Assembly: GCA_001584585.1 (NCBI GenBank)
Contig: LSYV01000004.1
Location: forward strand, 779,877-843,876
Origin: Gonium pectorale
Taxonomy: Eukaryota; Chlorophyta; Chlorophyceae; Chlamydomonadales; Volvocaceae
Direction: 5' to 3'
Length of the DNA stretch: 64,000 nucleotides
The notes under the pieces were generated by a model. It was not told the DNA's origin. It did not search any database and was given only the letters and a program-made list of their open reading frames with translations. A program made the translations under genes and the position numbers. Shown piece after piece: positions 44,901-57,400 of this stretch. Positions within the stretch are counted from its first letter, which is position 1. Each line of letters opens with the position of its first letter.

Positions 44901-46979
44901 GCGCACACCGCAGCTCCACGGGGTATAGCGCCTTCAGCCACAGCCGCCACAGTCGCGCAAGCATGGACGCCAGTCGGCTGTCAGAGGAAGAAGAGGACGA
45001 TTGGTCTTCGGACAGCTCCAACGGGCAGCTGGTGGCGGCGCTGAGGCAACAACTGGGGGACGCCAACTCCAAGGTGCTGGCGCTCGAGACGCAGCTTGCC
45101 GCCGTGTTGCGGGAGCCGCTGCAGGTGGGAACGCGGGCTCCAGGCTTGGGTGTGGCGCCGAGCTTTGCCTTGACAGGGGCTGTTACTGCATCGCTTGTGG
45201 GTCTCCGCGGCGGGGCGCGGGGCGCGGGGTCTCAGCGCCCCGCGGAGAGGCGCCGAAAACTTCCCGCCTTACGGCAAGCTGACGGCTCATCCTGCCGCAG
45301 CTCGGCGCTTGCTTGTTCACCTGCCTTTTCCAATGCGTCCGCGTGCAGTCGTCTCGCCCTTTCCTACCCGTGTCGTGCCATCACTCCCACGCCTGGATAG
45401 GTACCCGCCATCCGCGCGGTGCTCCAGAGGGAGATCCAGCGCGAGGTGCAGCAGGCGGTCCAGGCTGCACTTGTGCGCTCGACCCTCGCGGTTGACGCCA
45501 GGCTGGCAGTGCTGCAGGACACGATGAGCGCAGTAGCAGGTGTGGGCATGTTGAGCGATGGCCGGGCACCGAAGTTGTGGGTAATAGGGGTCGTGGCTGC
45601 GCCTGCGTCGTGGGAGGGCATGGCGGGGCAGGACGCGCTGGGCTGCGTCTCGATGCGTACTGGCGCTGCCACAGCTGAATCCTACATACCGCTGCACTGC
45701 GCTGCCACCCGGATGCTGATTCGGCCTCAGTTGTCCATGCAGCGCTGCGGTTCGGGTGGGGGACCAAACGGGTGCAATGCCATATCCCATATGTTGTACG
45801 ACGTGCAACTTCGTGCAAACGCAGACAGCATTGATGGTATGCATCGACAATGAAACCTTTACACGCCCCGTGCACCGCCTTCGGCAGTGCGTGCCGAGGA
45901 GCTGGCGCTGCTGGTGACGGCAGCGGATGACCGCCTGCAGCGGCTGGAGGACGAGAGCGGCTTGCAGCTGTCCATTCTACCAGCAGCGGGCCCGGTTCAC
46001 GCCGCTGTGCGGAACAGCGGCAGCGGCAATGGCAGCGGGAAGCTGGACGCACCGACCGCCGCCACGCTACGTTCACATCAGCTGGGCCGCAGCAGCAGCA
46101 GCGGCCTGGGTGGAGGCGGCGCCCTGCTGTCCTTCACGCTCCGGCGTGCCGTCTCGCGCCGGCCCTCTATAATGAATATCGTCAGCAGCGGCCAGCAGGA
46201 GACAGCGGGTCGCAGCCAGAGCCAGAATGGCAGCGCGGCGGGCGGGTCCATGGCGGTTGGCGCCGCAGGCGCAAAGCGCAACGCTGCTGGGAGACACGGA
46301 TCGGTGAGTCCACGGCGCCCTTGGGGTACGGGCGCAGGTGGCTCCTTGTTGCCTCGCGTGCCAAGCTTGCACTTGCACGGCTTCCCCTTCCCCTTTTCTT
46401 GGTATATGCAGACAGCGCCTCCTCAGACGCGTTCACAAACATTGGATTATGGCAACAACAGGCCGTGCCGTCTAGGGTTCCACAGGGACATGCCGTGAAA
46501 GCTCGCCGGATGCTGGCATCTCAGCCTCTTGGGCAAGCAAGCCGAGGGCCGTTGTAATGAAGACGTGGGCACTGTCCCTTGGACTGACACTGCCATCCTC
46601 GCACGTTTCGCCGACGCAGGGGCAGGCGCAGGGCATCTTGAAGAGCTCGGGCCAGACCTCCGACAACTACTCGCGCTCGGCGAGCGTACTGGGCTTGGAC
46701 CAGCACGACTGGGGTTCTGTGGTCAGCCTTCTCGACTCCAACCAGCAGCGGCCTAGCTTCCACGGGCTGCTGCACAGGCCCTCGCGAGCCGGCCTAGCGG
46801 CCAAACGGGAGGGCGATGGCGGGAGCCTCCGCACCAAGCCCCTGCACAGCATGAGCCAGGCGCTTCCGGATGTGGCGAGCTCATCCATCACGGCGGGCCA
46901 CGAGGCGGAAGACACGGTACCGGACATCGCCATGGCTCGTTACAGGCGGGCTGTAACATCTTCGGCGCTCGCGCTCTGA
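38996..46979 (+). CDS. Cyclic-nucleotide-domain ion channel, paralogue A
   Basis: Six-helix voltage-sensor-type channel of the CNG/HCN/EAG superfamily. Exons: 38996-39394, 39614-39693, 39865-40056, 40275-40396, 40686-40748, 40932-41047, 41207-41337, 41801-41835, 42064-42452, 42695-45124, 45401-45539, 45888-46303, 46620-46979; phases fit, 1623 aa. S1 lies in exon 1, S2 in exon 2 (DWTLVALLSADVVFNF), S3-S4 in exon 3 with a basic S4 (LIKLIRLRQLVK), S5 in exon 4, the pore in exon 6 (LYSAFLLLLGDRPDANNN), S6 across exons 6-7, then the C-linker (ASRHKQRAQQVRDALRYRG). The cyclic-nucleotide-binding domain is in exon 9 (GDGDHFGELGLMTANTPRPH, RAVALRPCDVVML) with the phosphate-binding FGEL and Arg. There is no GYG filter; GDRP takes its place. 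The remaining 1100 residues are Ser/Gly/Ala-rich with a coding minisatellite and an acidic stretch (SEEEEDDW). The ligand and ion selectivity are unknown. Confidence 0.85.
43241..43412 (+). repeat. Coding minisatellite, period about 48 nt
   Basis: Inside exon 10 of channel A, three and a half imperfect units of 45-48 nt encode SSRYPTGTGLAMSQH-like 16-residue repeats (RHSTGTGLAPSHH, SRYPTGTGLAMSQ, SRYPTGSGLTASP, NRYQTGTGLTASA). Whole-codon unit length keeps the frame. Paralogue B has no such array. Confidence 0.8.
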
Positions 46980-49924
46980 GCCGTCGGGGGACTGGCTACC
47001 TGGCTATTTATAACCAGCTGCCTTGCAGATAGCGCGGCATGATGCCACTGGGCTGCATTGGACAGTAGTGTCATTTGGCACGGCTTAACTGGCACCGGAT
47101 GATGCACGGGTCAGTGCATGTTCAACCATTTTGCGCCCGGAGTGACAGTCACGCTTTTGCGTTTTGTACTCGGGTCTGCCTCAGCGGTGGTAACGCATGT
47201 GTGTCTCTGGAAGTCCGTCGACCAGGGCGCTTGGAGACCCGGGCGCTGTCGGCTCTGTCCGTCCTCAGTTGCATGCGACAGTGTGCAATCCGCAACTGTA
47301 GGCGGATGCACTATGGGCCCGACAGGTGTGTCAGGTCTGCCATGTGGTAGCATGCTTACGCCCGCCCAAGGACTGATGCTTTATTGACGAGAGTGCAGGC
47401 AGACTGCACGGTGCATATTGGCGTGGGGAGCTACCTGCAAGGGATTTCCTTTGCTTACTTTGGAGCTCTTGCCGGGGATCCATCCTTATTTCAGGGGTGC
47501 CGCAACATATGAAGCGCATTAGGCTGGGAGGAGTTGTGGGGCGCTTTGTTGTGACCAAGGCCGAAGCCCCGATTGGGTCGCAGTAATGAAAGGGCAACGG
47601 GAAAAGTGGGTGCGTGCGCGGTTTGGGGGCATACTCGTTGGCTAAGAGCCTATGGCAGACTCTTGTTTATCATGACAAGCAGCTTTGTAGTTCGGTTGGC
47701 TCGCAGCTTGGGACCTCTCGCGGAAGGATACCGTGCTGCTGACGGCAGTATTGCCGTCACCAACGTCCATAAATGCAGGAGGCGCCTTCGTGACCCGGTC
47801 TTCGTTGCGGTTTGTGGTACTGTGAGTTTCATAAATTGGATTGTGCACCGAACACGGCATTACCATTTTGTGCATTCTCGAGGAACTGGGTCCTTGCAGG
47901 ATCTATCCGCGTGTGCCGCTCGCGGGCTGTTGTTGACAGATCGAGAAATGACAGGCCGGCGCGGTCCTAGTGCCTCGGCCTCTGCGGCTCCGATTAGGAC
48001 CTGTGCCGATCGTCGAGTGACCGTTCTTTTCTCCTGTGGCTGTCCGCATCGTGCTGGGCACGGCGACGGCCTGAGGACTTGGTGGATGGCCTACGTCCAT
48101 TCGGATTCGCATATGGTTTGTGATGTGGCAGGGTTGTTGCCTGAGTTGCATCCAAGTCCACGCGTGAAGTGGATAGCCACCGCCAGTTGTGCATCTACGG
48201 CATGGCAAAGGCGTCGCATTGATTTATTGGGCCCGTCACACTTTCATTCTGGCGGCTTATGGTTTCTGGCGGCTTGCTCTACGACAAACTGTCAGCTTGT
48301 TAGCGTCAGCTCTTCGGAGCATTGCTGCTTGTGATGCACATCGTTTGGGCCAGTCCGTGAAGGGGCCCAGAAGTTTCGGCGTTCCGAAACGGCAAGCACT
48401 TTGGGTATGGAACCTGGAACTCCCGCTGCGCACTTCGTGGTTGCTTGAGGTTGCCGATTTTGACTCCGGTTGCGCCGTACGGGGCGTGAGTGCGCTGACA
48501 CCGACTTTTCGGCGGAGCCCCCGTCGCGAAGCGGCTTTGAGGAGGGAAGCCCTCTGTCATCCTTCCTAAGCTGCAATGCCGCTGTGAAGGGGCAGCGGGG
48601 AAGAGCAGGTCTGGACTGCTCTGGCTTATTGCGGCTCGGCACTGCTGGCAACACTGATGGAAAGGCACTGCCAGGACTTCACCACGCCTCACATGTGCGG
48701 CACACGATCAACGAGGGCAGTACGCGACGCCAGACGGCATGTAAGCAAATGCCTGAATCGATACTGCGTGTGTCTGATGTGTGTGAGAACAATGTCCAAG
48801 GCGGCCGAGAGACAGAGAGACGGTAACCGGGTGTAACTTACGCTTGCAGAGTACATGGGTGGATGTCACTATATACGGTGCTGACCGCTGCGGCAGGTTC
48901 CGGCGATGATACCGCCCCGCGCCTGGGTGCAGTCAACTGCCAAGAAAGACGCGCTTGCACGGGGCTAAGGGTTACGGAAAGCGTGTCTTCCTGGTATGTT
49001 GAGACAGCGCCGCCCGCATGGCTGGCACTTTAGCCGCCGGTTAAGTACGCGGTACTGGGAATCACGCGTTTGCGCCCCGTCGCCCAGGCGACGCGCGGGT
49101 TCATGATCATGTCCCTGCAATCTTGTTTTCAGCCCCGCGCGCCTCCCCTGCGTTTCCGCACTGTCATGTCCGCGTTGTGCCTCTCATGGAAACCAGGCGA
49201 CTCCGAAATCTCAACATATTGCCAACCGCCTAACTCGCGATGGCGCCAAAAGCGGCAGGTGATCGGATTTCACAGGCTGGGCCGCATGCAACCCTTCCCT
49301 ACAACCTGTAGCCGGGCCTCAGGTGGCCCTTGGTCACTTTGTGCGCCGCCCGCATGACACGTCGAAGCCCGACCATGCATCAACCGACATACCATATACC
49401 GTACGCATACAGCTGTACAACACAACAAACACGCGTGCGTACTTTGTGTCGATGCCGATGCGGTCACATCGGTACAACGGTGTGCCGAATCGTGCATACA
49501 TCGGTACAACGGTTCCTGACTCCGCTTCATTCATTCATCCGTTCCCTACTACCAGGTCTTTATACGGCCTGGTGGGCGGGATGGGCGCGCGCCGGTCTGG
49601 TAAGCGCTGAGCGCTGCGGGACCGGTGGCCATGACGACAACACCGCCGAGCAACACTGACACCTTGCAGTTTACCAGGTAGTCGGACAAACTGAGTAAGC
49701 TGGTAAGCCCAGGTAAGCCGGTCTTGGGGGAGGAGGGCGGAAACGACGTCCCTTCACCTGTCTTACTTTGTACCCGCCCGCCCTACTGGAAACGTCACGC
49801 CTTCGCGTGTGTATGTCCGTAGAGGCAGGCTCCCTCTTCTTCTATTTTATCTGTTTTTGCATGCATGTCACAGCAAGCAGCGAACCGCACTCGGCTCCCC
49901 CTGCCCCGCCTCCCCGCTCGCTCG
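46980..49924. other. Gene-free spacer between the paralogues, first part
   Basis: About 2.9 kb with no supported gene. An uninterrupted 253-codon frame at 47573-48334 (plus) has no known motif and the codon use of random sequence, so it is not called. A 16-nt direct repeat (acatcggtacaacggt) occurs twice near 49465-49515, and 49760-49840 resembles 53325-53410 (separate entry). Confidence 0.45.
49760..49840. repeat. Degenerate dispersed repeat, copy 1
   Basis: About 80 bp similar to 53325-53410: both contain tggaaacgtc, then gtgtgtatgt followed by cgtagagg and a pyrimidine-rich tail. Similarity is patchy, so this is an old or degenerate repeat pair. Confidence 0.45.
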
Positions 49925-50600
49925 TCACGCCTCCTCCTCCTCCTCCTCCTCGTCGTCTCCAAACAGCGGGCCCTCCATGCCGCTCGGTCACGCCCGCCAC
50001 TTCTGGTCCGTCACCAGGCAGGCGTCCAGCGCGCGCTTCAGCTCCTCCACTCGCAGATCCTGGCCAATGAACACCAGCTCCTGCCGCCTGCAGGGCAGCC
50101 ATGGCAACGGCGGCAATGCCGCCGCGGTGTGATGTGCATCGTCGAGCAGTGGGACGCGTGGCAGCAGCCACGTACCTGTCGCCGATGGCTGGGTCGCTGT
50201 CAAAGTCCGCTTACATGGGCTTGCGGGCGGTGGCGTCCTCGGGCCATTCGTCCTGCGTTGGCGCGGCGGCGAGGCACACCGACGAATCAGCATGCCCCGT
50301 AGTACAGACAAGCACGAGAAAGGTGCGTACCGTACAATCGTCATTGCATCGCTTGCAGGTGAGTGTGTGCCGGGCGTCGCGCCCCCGGCCCACCGCTCGC
50401 CAATCACGAATCTCCGGTGCGCACGACAGCCCAACCGCCGGTACACCGCTGCCTCGGACATTAACGCGCCATACCATAGGGACGGTTAAGAACAGGTTAA
50501 GAACCCTGGACCGTCCATGGTCAGCTGCAGCACGAGGCCCGCGTGGCCCCAGCCCACGCTGGTGTCGGGCTGCGTCGCCAGCCACGTAAAGCCCTTGGAT
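49925..50600 (-). pseudogene. CobW/ZNG1-family GTPase C-terminal remnant
   Basis: COG0523 proteins are GTPase metallochaperones; only their C-terminal domain is left here. Segments: 50600 to about 50515 (SKGFTWLATQPDTSVGWGHA), 50252-50176 (DEWPEDATARKPM, stop, ADFDSDPAIGDR) and 50087-49988 (RQELVFIGQDLRVEELKRAL then DACLVTDQKWRA). The GDR-RQELVFIG junction is restored exactly by splicing, which shows the intron is old. Two in-frame stops break the domain: TAA at 50211-50213 and TGA at 49988-49990, after which the frame continues to an acidic C-terminus ending at 49925. The upstream exon cannot be joined in phase and no GTPase domain (GxxGxGK) was found upstream on the minus strand. A GTAAGC donor overlapping the TAA could bypass the first stop but would drop the conserved GDR. 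Confidence 0.7.
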
Positions 50601-51813
50601 CTGCGCAAGCATGCAACCGGTGCTCGTGTGCGAGCCGTGAGGGCCCTCGTAATCCGCATCACACTGCATCGAGCACAAGTGGTGATGCACCATTAAAGGA
50701 CGTCGCAGGCATTGCCCAGTCGTTAGGACACGGTACCAACTTCAACTGCTCGTAACTGTAAATGTAGCAATCCAACGGCAAGGCGGGTCCCATGCCCTGT
50801 AAGCGGCTGTCGGTGCATGCCCGGGAGGCAGCCGTGGCAGCCGTGGCAGCGCCCATCTTGCCGAGACGGCAACGGCTCGCTTCATCGCTTGTGGTGGGAA
50901 GCCCGCTTACGCGCGACGGGCCTTCAGCGCAGGGGCATGCATTGAAGCACAGCGCACCCGCAATTCACCAATCCGGCATATCGCCCGCCGCTCTCACAAA
51001 TTGCAAAGCTACATGAACTCGTCAAGGCCATGGGTAGTACAGCAGTCTGAGGGCCAGCTCCACGCACGCACACACACACCGAATGATGTACCCCAGGTCC
51101 CGTCGCATCGCCATCATAACCTCCTTGCAGAGCGCGGCGCCGTTCAGCTCCGGCCCCTCCACCTGGTCCATGTCGCTACCGCTGTTCCCCTCACAGCTGC
51201 TGTCGCTTCCGCCGCCAGTGGCAACCCGCCTCATCCCCATCGCCACCACTGGAGGCGGCCGCGCCGCTAGCGTTGCCGTTACCGTCGTTCCGCATCTCAC
51301 ACGCTGTGGCCACGTCTCCGGCACAGGAGGGCCTGTTATGTGCAGTTACTGGCAGCAATGACACTGGGTGACCGGACTTGGCCCCCTCGCACGCAGCCGG
51401 GAATTCGGCGAGGGCGATACTCAAATCACACACGGCCCAACTTTCGACGGTCAAACACAGGCTGTGCGGCCGCCAAGGAGCCCGCAGGCTCCTATTCGCG
51501 CATCTTACCGGGTCTAACGAGTTCCGGCCTAGGACAACGAGCGAGCAGGAAAAAGGCGCCTTGAAGACCAAGCCTTTCCCGCGTCCCAAGGCCGACCGTA
51601 ATGGACGCGCAGAACCAGACGTCACACATGGGCCGCGAGCCGCTACCGCCTCCATTCTGCAGCAGCACGTGAGAAAGCCTCCTCTTTGCCCGCTCGTATG
51701 ACCTTCCTAATCACCTGGAACCACGTAGAGCCATACTTGCCCGTTCTCTGCCAGCCGCTGAACCAGGCTGCTCCATGCTGACATGACATAATGTGTGCGC
51801 GGGCTTTTTGCGT

Positions 51814-51857
51814 GGGCGGTTAGCGACCGTTGTGCGGGCGGTTAGCGACCGTTGTGA
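51814..51857. repeat. 22-bp tandem duplication
   Basis: Two adjacent copies (51814-51835 and 51836-51857) of gggcggttagcgaccgttgt plus two bases, differing at the last base. Each copy contains the inverted pair cggttagcgaccg. Non-coding. Confidence 0.85.
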
Positions 51858-52195
51858 CGGCCATTGCTGAGAGGGCTTAATCAATCGACCATGCCCGCTT
51901 CCGCGATTAAGTGGTATGGATACCGCGCGTGCCGGTCTTGTGTTTGGTGGTGTTGGCGCGAGTGCGCCCAGGTATGAGTGAGGAGGGCCCCCTATCCAGG
52001 AGGGGCCCCTGTCTGCGGCGGCATTTCGGCGCTGCCCATCATCTGCGCGCGGCGCGGCATCATCTGTATACGTCTGTATTTCGGCGCTGCCCAGCCGTCG
52101 CTGAGCAGCTTTCGCGTTGCTCCCGAGCAACAAGCATTTACAGTGTTCTCTCGTGAAGTGACCTGTAACACACCTCTGTCTGCTCTCACACGAAG

Positions 52196-52272
52196 TTTTT
52201 TTTCTGTGGAAAGGTTACAGGCGGAGAGGCGAGAAAGGGCGCAGACAACGGGAGGGACATGCAGCCCTCCCG
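52196..52272. repeat. Dispersed repeat, copy 2
   Basis: Matches 12879-12952 in the same orientation: T-run, ttctgtgg, aaaggttacaggcggagagg, cgagaaagggcgc, then the stem-loop cgggaggg ... ccctcccg. The stem is 8 bp here and 7 bp in copy 1. Similarity fades after aaccacc on the 3' side. Confidence 0.7.
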
Positions 52273-53324
52273 TGATGAGAACCACCAAAGTGGACCACCA
52301 AGTGGACGGTGCTTGCGCTTTCCCAAGGCAGCGCCGGTAGGAGTCTACGATCGAAAGCCATCTCTTCCTGCGTGGTGAGCACGCGTGTGCACGACGGCGT
52401 AGGCGTGTGTCGAACGCTACATCAACCACCGCAGGCGCTACCGAGTGAGCGCGCCTCTCAATGCGAAAGCTGAAAATCGTCCCTAGGCCCTCCCCGTTCT
52501 TGTGCTCTACGGAGTGCCGGAACTCTATGATACCGAACTAAGTATCGAACTACGGTACAGAAGCTACGGACACAATCAAGCAAGAGAGGCATGTCCCCTT
52601 CTCGCCTCAAAAGCGCCTCAAACTACATTAGTTGCTGCTCACGTGCTCAGGACTACGCATGGTAGCCTGCGTTCCCGTCCCCACCTCATCGCCGCAGCGG
52701 GAGGGCAAGGCATCCTGCGCTGGCGCTCCAGGGACCCTCGATGCATGAGCTCGCCACAGTCCTCAACCATCTCCTTCCCACATATTCATCGCCCACCTCG
52801 CGCTGTCCCCTGCGCACTCAGCAGGGGCACAACCGTGCTGTGTTGCCTTTGTGTGTTGGCCCTCGCTCGTGTGCGAGCGCACGTGCCTCACGGGCATCCC
52901 CCGGGACCCGTCACGGCATCCTCCAAGTGCTGCTGCTACATTTAGAAAGTTCTAATACGTCTCCAGTGCCGGACGCGTTCGCAGCAAATTGTCCCGATGT
53001 CGCGCAAGGAGACGCCGTGAACGCGCTTGGATCTTGCCGAGTGGCAAGGGCAGATGAGGCCCAGGCCTCAGAGAGGGCAGCCGAAGGTGGCGAGCCGCCA
53101 CTAAGCTTTGGTGCCGTAAGAACGTGACCCAAGCAGGTCATCACCAGGCCACGGGCCTGAAAGCGCTGGACGCCCTAACGTGATGATGATGCACTACGGT
53201 AGCAGCCGGCGCCGAAGAAGGCCGAAGAACGTACGCGTCCGGGGCTTTCTCCTGTACCGGTCCACATGGCACCAAAAATGGCACGGCCTTCACTTGATAG
53301 GCTTTTCTGACCGTTACCTTCGCC

Positions 53325-53410
53325 TGCTTGGACTAGTGCCCAGCCGCCCAAGTGGAAACGTCGCGTGTCTGGGTGTGTATGTTCGTAGAGGTGGCTTTCT
53401 CGTTTCTGCT
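53325..53410. repeat. Degenerate dispersed repeat, copy 2
   Basis: Counterpart of 49760-49840 (shared tggaaacgtc and a gtgtgtatgt...cgtagagg core). Non-coding; the relation is patchy. Confidence 0.45.
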
Positions 53411-54462
53411 TTCTGGCCATCACTCACTCTGGGCGGGGCGCCCCTACCTCGCCTCGGCCACGGCGTGGCGTGCACAACAGCTCTCCACCTTTTCCCTAAT
53501 TTCATTAGTTACACGTGACCTCTGCCGCTTCCGCAGCAAACCCAGCTACATTTCCCAGCTATGCGCTGCACAGGGGAGAATATTCGCCCCTGGTGCTGCT
53601 AGGTGCTACCCACATTTACGCTGTACCCAGCCCGAGGGAGTACCACCTGTTGGCTGGGTCCTGGGTCCTGCGGGCGCAACGTGAGTCACAATGCGGTGGT
53701 ATTGAGATATGGAGAGCACATGTAGCCCATAGGGATCATTCGCAAGTGTCCCGGCGAGTGCGAGTTGTATGCACGGCGGTAACCTGCCGGTGCACCGGTG
53801 CCGATGCCCAAGCAGCCATATTATAAAAAATTGGTCGCCCTCACCCCCGCAGTGCTCCAAGGTTACTCTGAGCCCTCAAAAGTGCGGGCCATACCCCCAT
53901 ACTACTCGTGGGTCGGACACTGCGAGAGGCTTGTAATTCTGGACGTTGAAGCATGGTCAACCTTGCATTATGTATCAGTTACTCGAGCTTGGGGCAGTTT
54001 TGTAATACCGACACGTGACGCGTTTTCTATGAACAATGATATTCTAATTAGTTTACATGCTGTCCTCAGCTTTTGGCTCCGATCCCATCGTACATACACG
54101 ACCAGAGATTGCCACATTTGAGTACGTGCCAAAGTTTGCCAGCTAAGGTCGCGACGCGGTAATAAATTTCGTGCAATCCTTTAATTCGACTCGTCAAATT
54201 TCACTATAAATATGTTTTACAGGCCTCCTGGTGCCTGGTGCTTCAATAGCGAGTTGAGGAGGCGGGGCGGGCGGGCGAGGAGGACGCTTTTGCATTAAGG
54301 GCGTGGCCCGCGCAATTCATTGACCGCGGCTGTATTGGGTGTGGCTTCGGTTATTACCCACAAGGATGGAGCAGGAAAAACCCTTGTACTTGCGGCCCAG
54401 CAGCACGAACTTGCTGAGGTAGCTACATATTACGGCATTGTTGCATTTTAGTGAGGCAGAGC

Positions 54463-57400
54463 ATGTTGCTGCCTATGAGGACGGCGCGAGGCACCCGCCC
54501 TGAGGACTCTGGTGCCCGATGTGGCCCCGGGGAGCTCCGTGGCAGCGGGTACCCGCGCCGGTGGTCTTACATGGACCACCGCCAAGCGTCGTGGAAGCGC
54601 TGGGCACAGCTGATCAACCCGCTCCCGGCTCTGGACAGACTGGTGCCTGTGCTCCATCCTCTCAGCTCGTCCACCACGTGGTAGGCCCAATGCGCGCGTG
54701 TGCAGCTACTGCACCGGGTAGCTTCCGCGACGATTTAAGGCCATGAGTCCGAAGCACGTCCTGCAGGGGTCGACGGATGCACTTGGGTCAATGCTTCCCC
54801 GCACCCCTGGCGCTCCGGGCGTTCGCTAGCAGTTCGTGCGGACGTTGCATGCCAGCATGCGCCAGACTCTCATTGTCTACCCAACGGGTAGCTCGGTCTG
54901 CAGCCGCGGTGCCGAGTTACAACGCTTGGGTCCATGCCTCCCAGCGCAGTTCAGCGCACAGCTTTGCTCGTCCCGCCCTCCGCTGCCGTGGCCCGGTCAA
55001 CCCCTGGTCCGTTGTGTTGCTTGCAGGTGGTCCGCATTCATGCTGCTTATGATGCTGGGCGTGGTGGTGAGCCTGTCTCCAGCACCTGATACCAATTGGC
55101 GCCAGCTTCCGTGACATATGCCATGCGACAAATATTCCCTGTGTACCATTCGCCGCTGCCGGTTGCTACAGACCATGTTCTGAAAGTGTGTAGTTGATGG
55201 CATGTCTGTGGTAACAGCCAGGGTGCGCTCCATCACGGCCGCTCCTCTACGAAACCCGTGCAGGTGAGCGTGCCCCTCCAGATTGGCTTCTCGCGCCTTC
55301 GTCAGGCGGGATACGTGAAGGTCGTTGACTGGGTGACCACTAGCGCTTTCATCGCTGACGTCTTGGTGCAGTTCAGGTGTGGGCGGGCGGCTTGCCAGCT
55401 GAAACCCTTTCCACACCAGGCCCCTCCGCGCTGCTTGTTTACTGTAATCGCAGTTTGTTCCCAAAGCTGCCGTATACATCGCCACCTCTGTCGCAGGCAC
55501 CCCGTGGGTGCTTGCCCAGTTCCCTTCATGCATGTCGGCCCGGTCCCTTCCTCCAAAAACGGCCTGTCCCGCCGGCATGCCTTCCCGAACACAGGATGGG
55601 CTATATCACCAACACTGGCGAGGTGGTCCGTGACTCGCGCCTCATCGCGATCGAGTACATCCGGGGCATGTTCGTACTGGATCTGATTTCGGCGCTGCCG
55701 TACCGGGCGTTCTTCAGCTACGGGGCCGGGGAGCTGGTCTGGTTGGGCCTGCTGAAACTGCCGCGCCTCGCGCGGCTTATCCGGTAAGGCATCATTCAAG
55801 TACGCAGCGACCCATGTAGTCTGTCCCCGACCCACCCGACGTGCGCCTCCGCCCGCCAGTTAATTCAGGCCTCCTCTTCCTATGCTGTACCGTATACGCA
55901 GGATCTTCAATAGCTGCGGCGAGCACTGGCGCTTCTTCAATGCGCTGGCGCTGGGGCGGCTGCTGGTTGCGATGATGATTGCCATCCACGCCTCCGTCTG
56001 CGTCTGGCACTACATGGCGGAGCGGCTGCGGGGTACGTCTGCGGCCACCCTCAGGCGCCAGGCGTGGCCACCCGTGAGGCGGGAGGGTGCATCGTTGTTA
56101 CCTCGGGGGCAAGATCATGCCAGCGCCCCGCCATCCAGACCGTGGGGTGACCTCCTGGGGTCAGCACCCTACTGGCTACTGCTTCTGCAGCCCGAAGGAT
56201 CACCGCCGTGCATCTCGGTAAAGCAACCCCAGGCCCATTGTGCATAGATATCATTCAGATGGCCCTCACCATGCGGTCATTATCTCGTGCGCTACGTTTC
56301 TCCGAACGCGTGTCACGGCCCGCCGGCGTCACGGCCCGCCGCATGCCGCACGGTACAGGCTGGCCCTGGATCTTCGACGACTGCCGTACGTGCGACAACG
56401 ACATGACCACGTATCTGTACGGGTTCTACCACTCTTTCCTGTTGCTGCTGGGCGACCGGCCCGTCGCGAGCAACAACGCGGAGCGGGCGCTCATCATCTG
56501 CCTGCTCTACCTCGGGGCGTTCTTCTACGCCTCCGTGGTGAGCCGCAGGCGCATCACCATAACGCCCTCGTGCGACATGCCGCGTCTGGCTGCTTCCTAC
56601 CTTGTGCACCTTAGCCGCGAACGTTGCACGCACAAAGAGCGGCTTCCATTGCCATACATCCTTACGTACCTACACGCGTACGTGCGCTGGGGAAGGTCGT
56701 GTGGCCACTTCGCCGTCTGGCCGCGCGTCCTGCGCTTCCCGGCACTGCCTCCCCTGCCTGCTCTGTCGGCCTGGGCAGAGCCGAAAACCCGTGTCGGCCC
56801 GGACTAAGCCTGCAGCCTGTGTCCAAACAACCGGAGATAATGCCGGGCGCGGCCCTGCCGTACTGGCGCAGGTGGGCATGATGACGCTGCTCGTGTCCAA
56901 CGTGTGGGCCGTCGCCAGCCGCCACAAGCAGCGCGCGGCCATGATGGACGACGCGCTGCGCTACCGGGGCGTCAGCCGGGAGGCCCGGGAGAAGGTCGGC
57001 GAGTGAGTGCGGGGTCGGGGACAAAGGGCCGGGGCTCCGTGGCTCGCATGCGCCCCCGGCGCCCGCGGTGCCCCAGCAGGGCGTGGGCCCCGGCCCCGAC
57101 ACGACAGCCAGGGCCCGCCTGACACGCTGGGCCAGCATGACGCGCCGCTTGCGTCGCCGGCTTCAGGCTTAGCGCGTCGAATGGCGGGGTAAGGAGCAAT
57201 GTCGCTCAAGGCCGGGGAGGTCCCTTGGTTCTGTCTTCTCGGTCATCGGTCATCATAGGTGCGTTGTCGGGGGGCAGCCCCGCCATCGGCGCAGGTCCTG
57301 GGATGTCTCTCGCGATCCCGCCACAGCTCACAGTTCCTGTGATGCACCCGCAGGTACTTTGAATACCTGGCACAGTACCAGCACCCAGGTACGGTGTCGT

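Larger units (their letters stand above)
50601..54462. other. Gene-free spacer between the paralogues, second part
   Basis: About 3.9 kb without a supported gene. It includes a 22-bp tandem duplication, dispersed-repeat copy 2 and a degenerate repeat, and turns clearly AT-rich at 53800-54250 compared with the rest of the window. A minus-strand stretch near 51190-51080 (PELNGAALCKEVMMAMRRDL) looks coding-like and could be an upstream relic of the CobW pseudogene, but I cannot place it. The promoter of channel B should lie in the last few hundred bases. Confidence 0.45.

Noticed and set aside
43277..45072. Antisense open frames opposite exon 10 of channel A
   Set aside because: Same reason: composition-driven, no domain, no splice partners.
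47573..48334. 253-codon open frame in the spacer after channel A
   Set aside because: No recognisable domain, no codon bias like the neighbouring genes, no splice-coherent extension. Could be a lineage-specific gene but there is no positive evidence.
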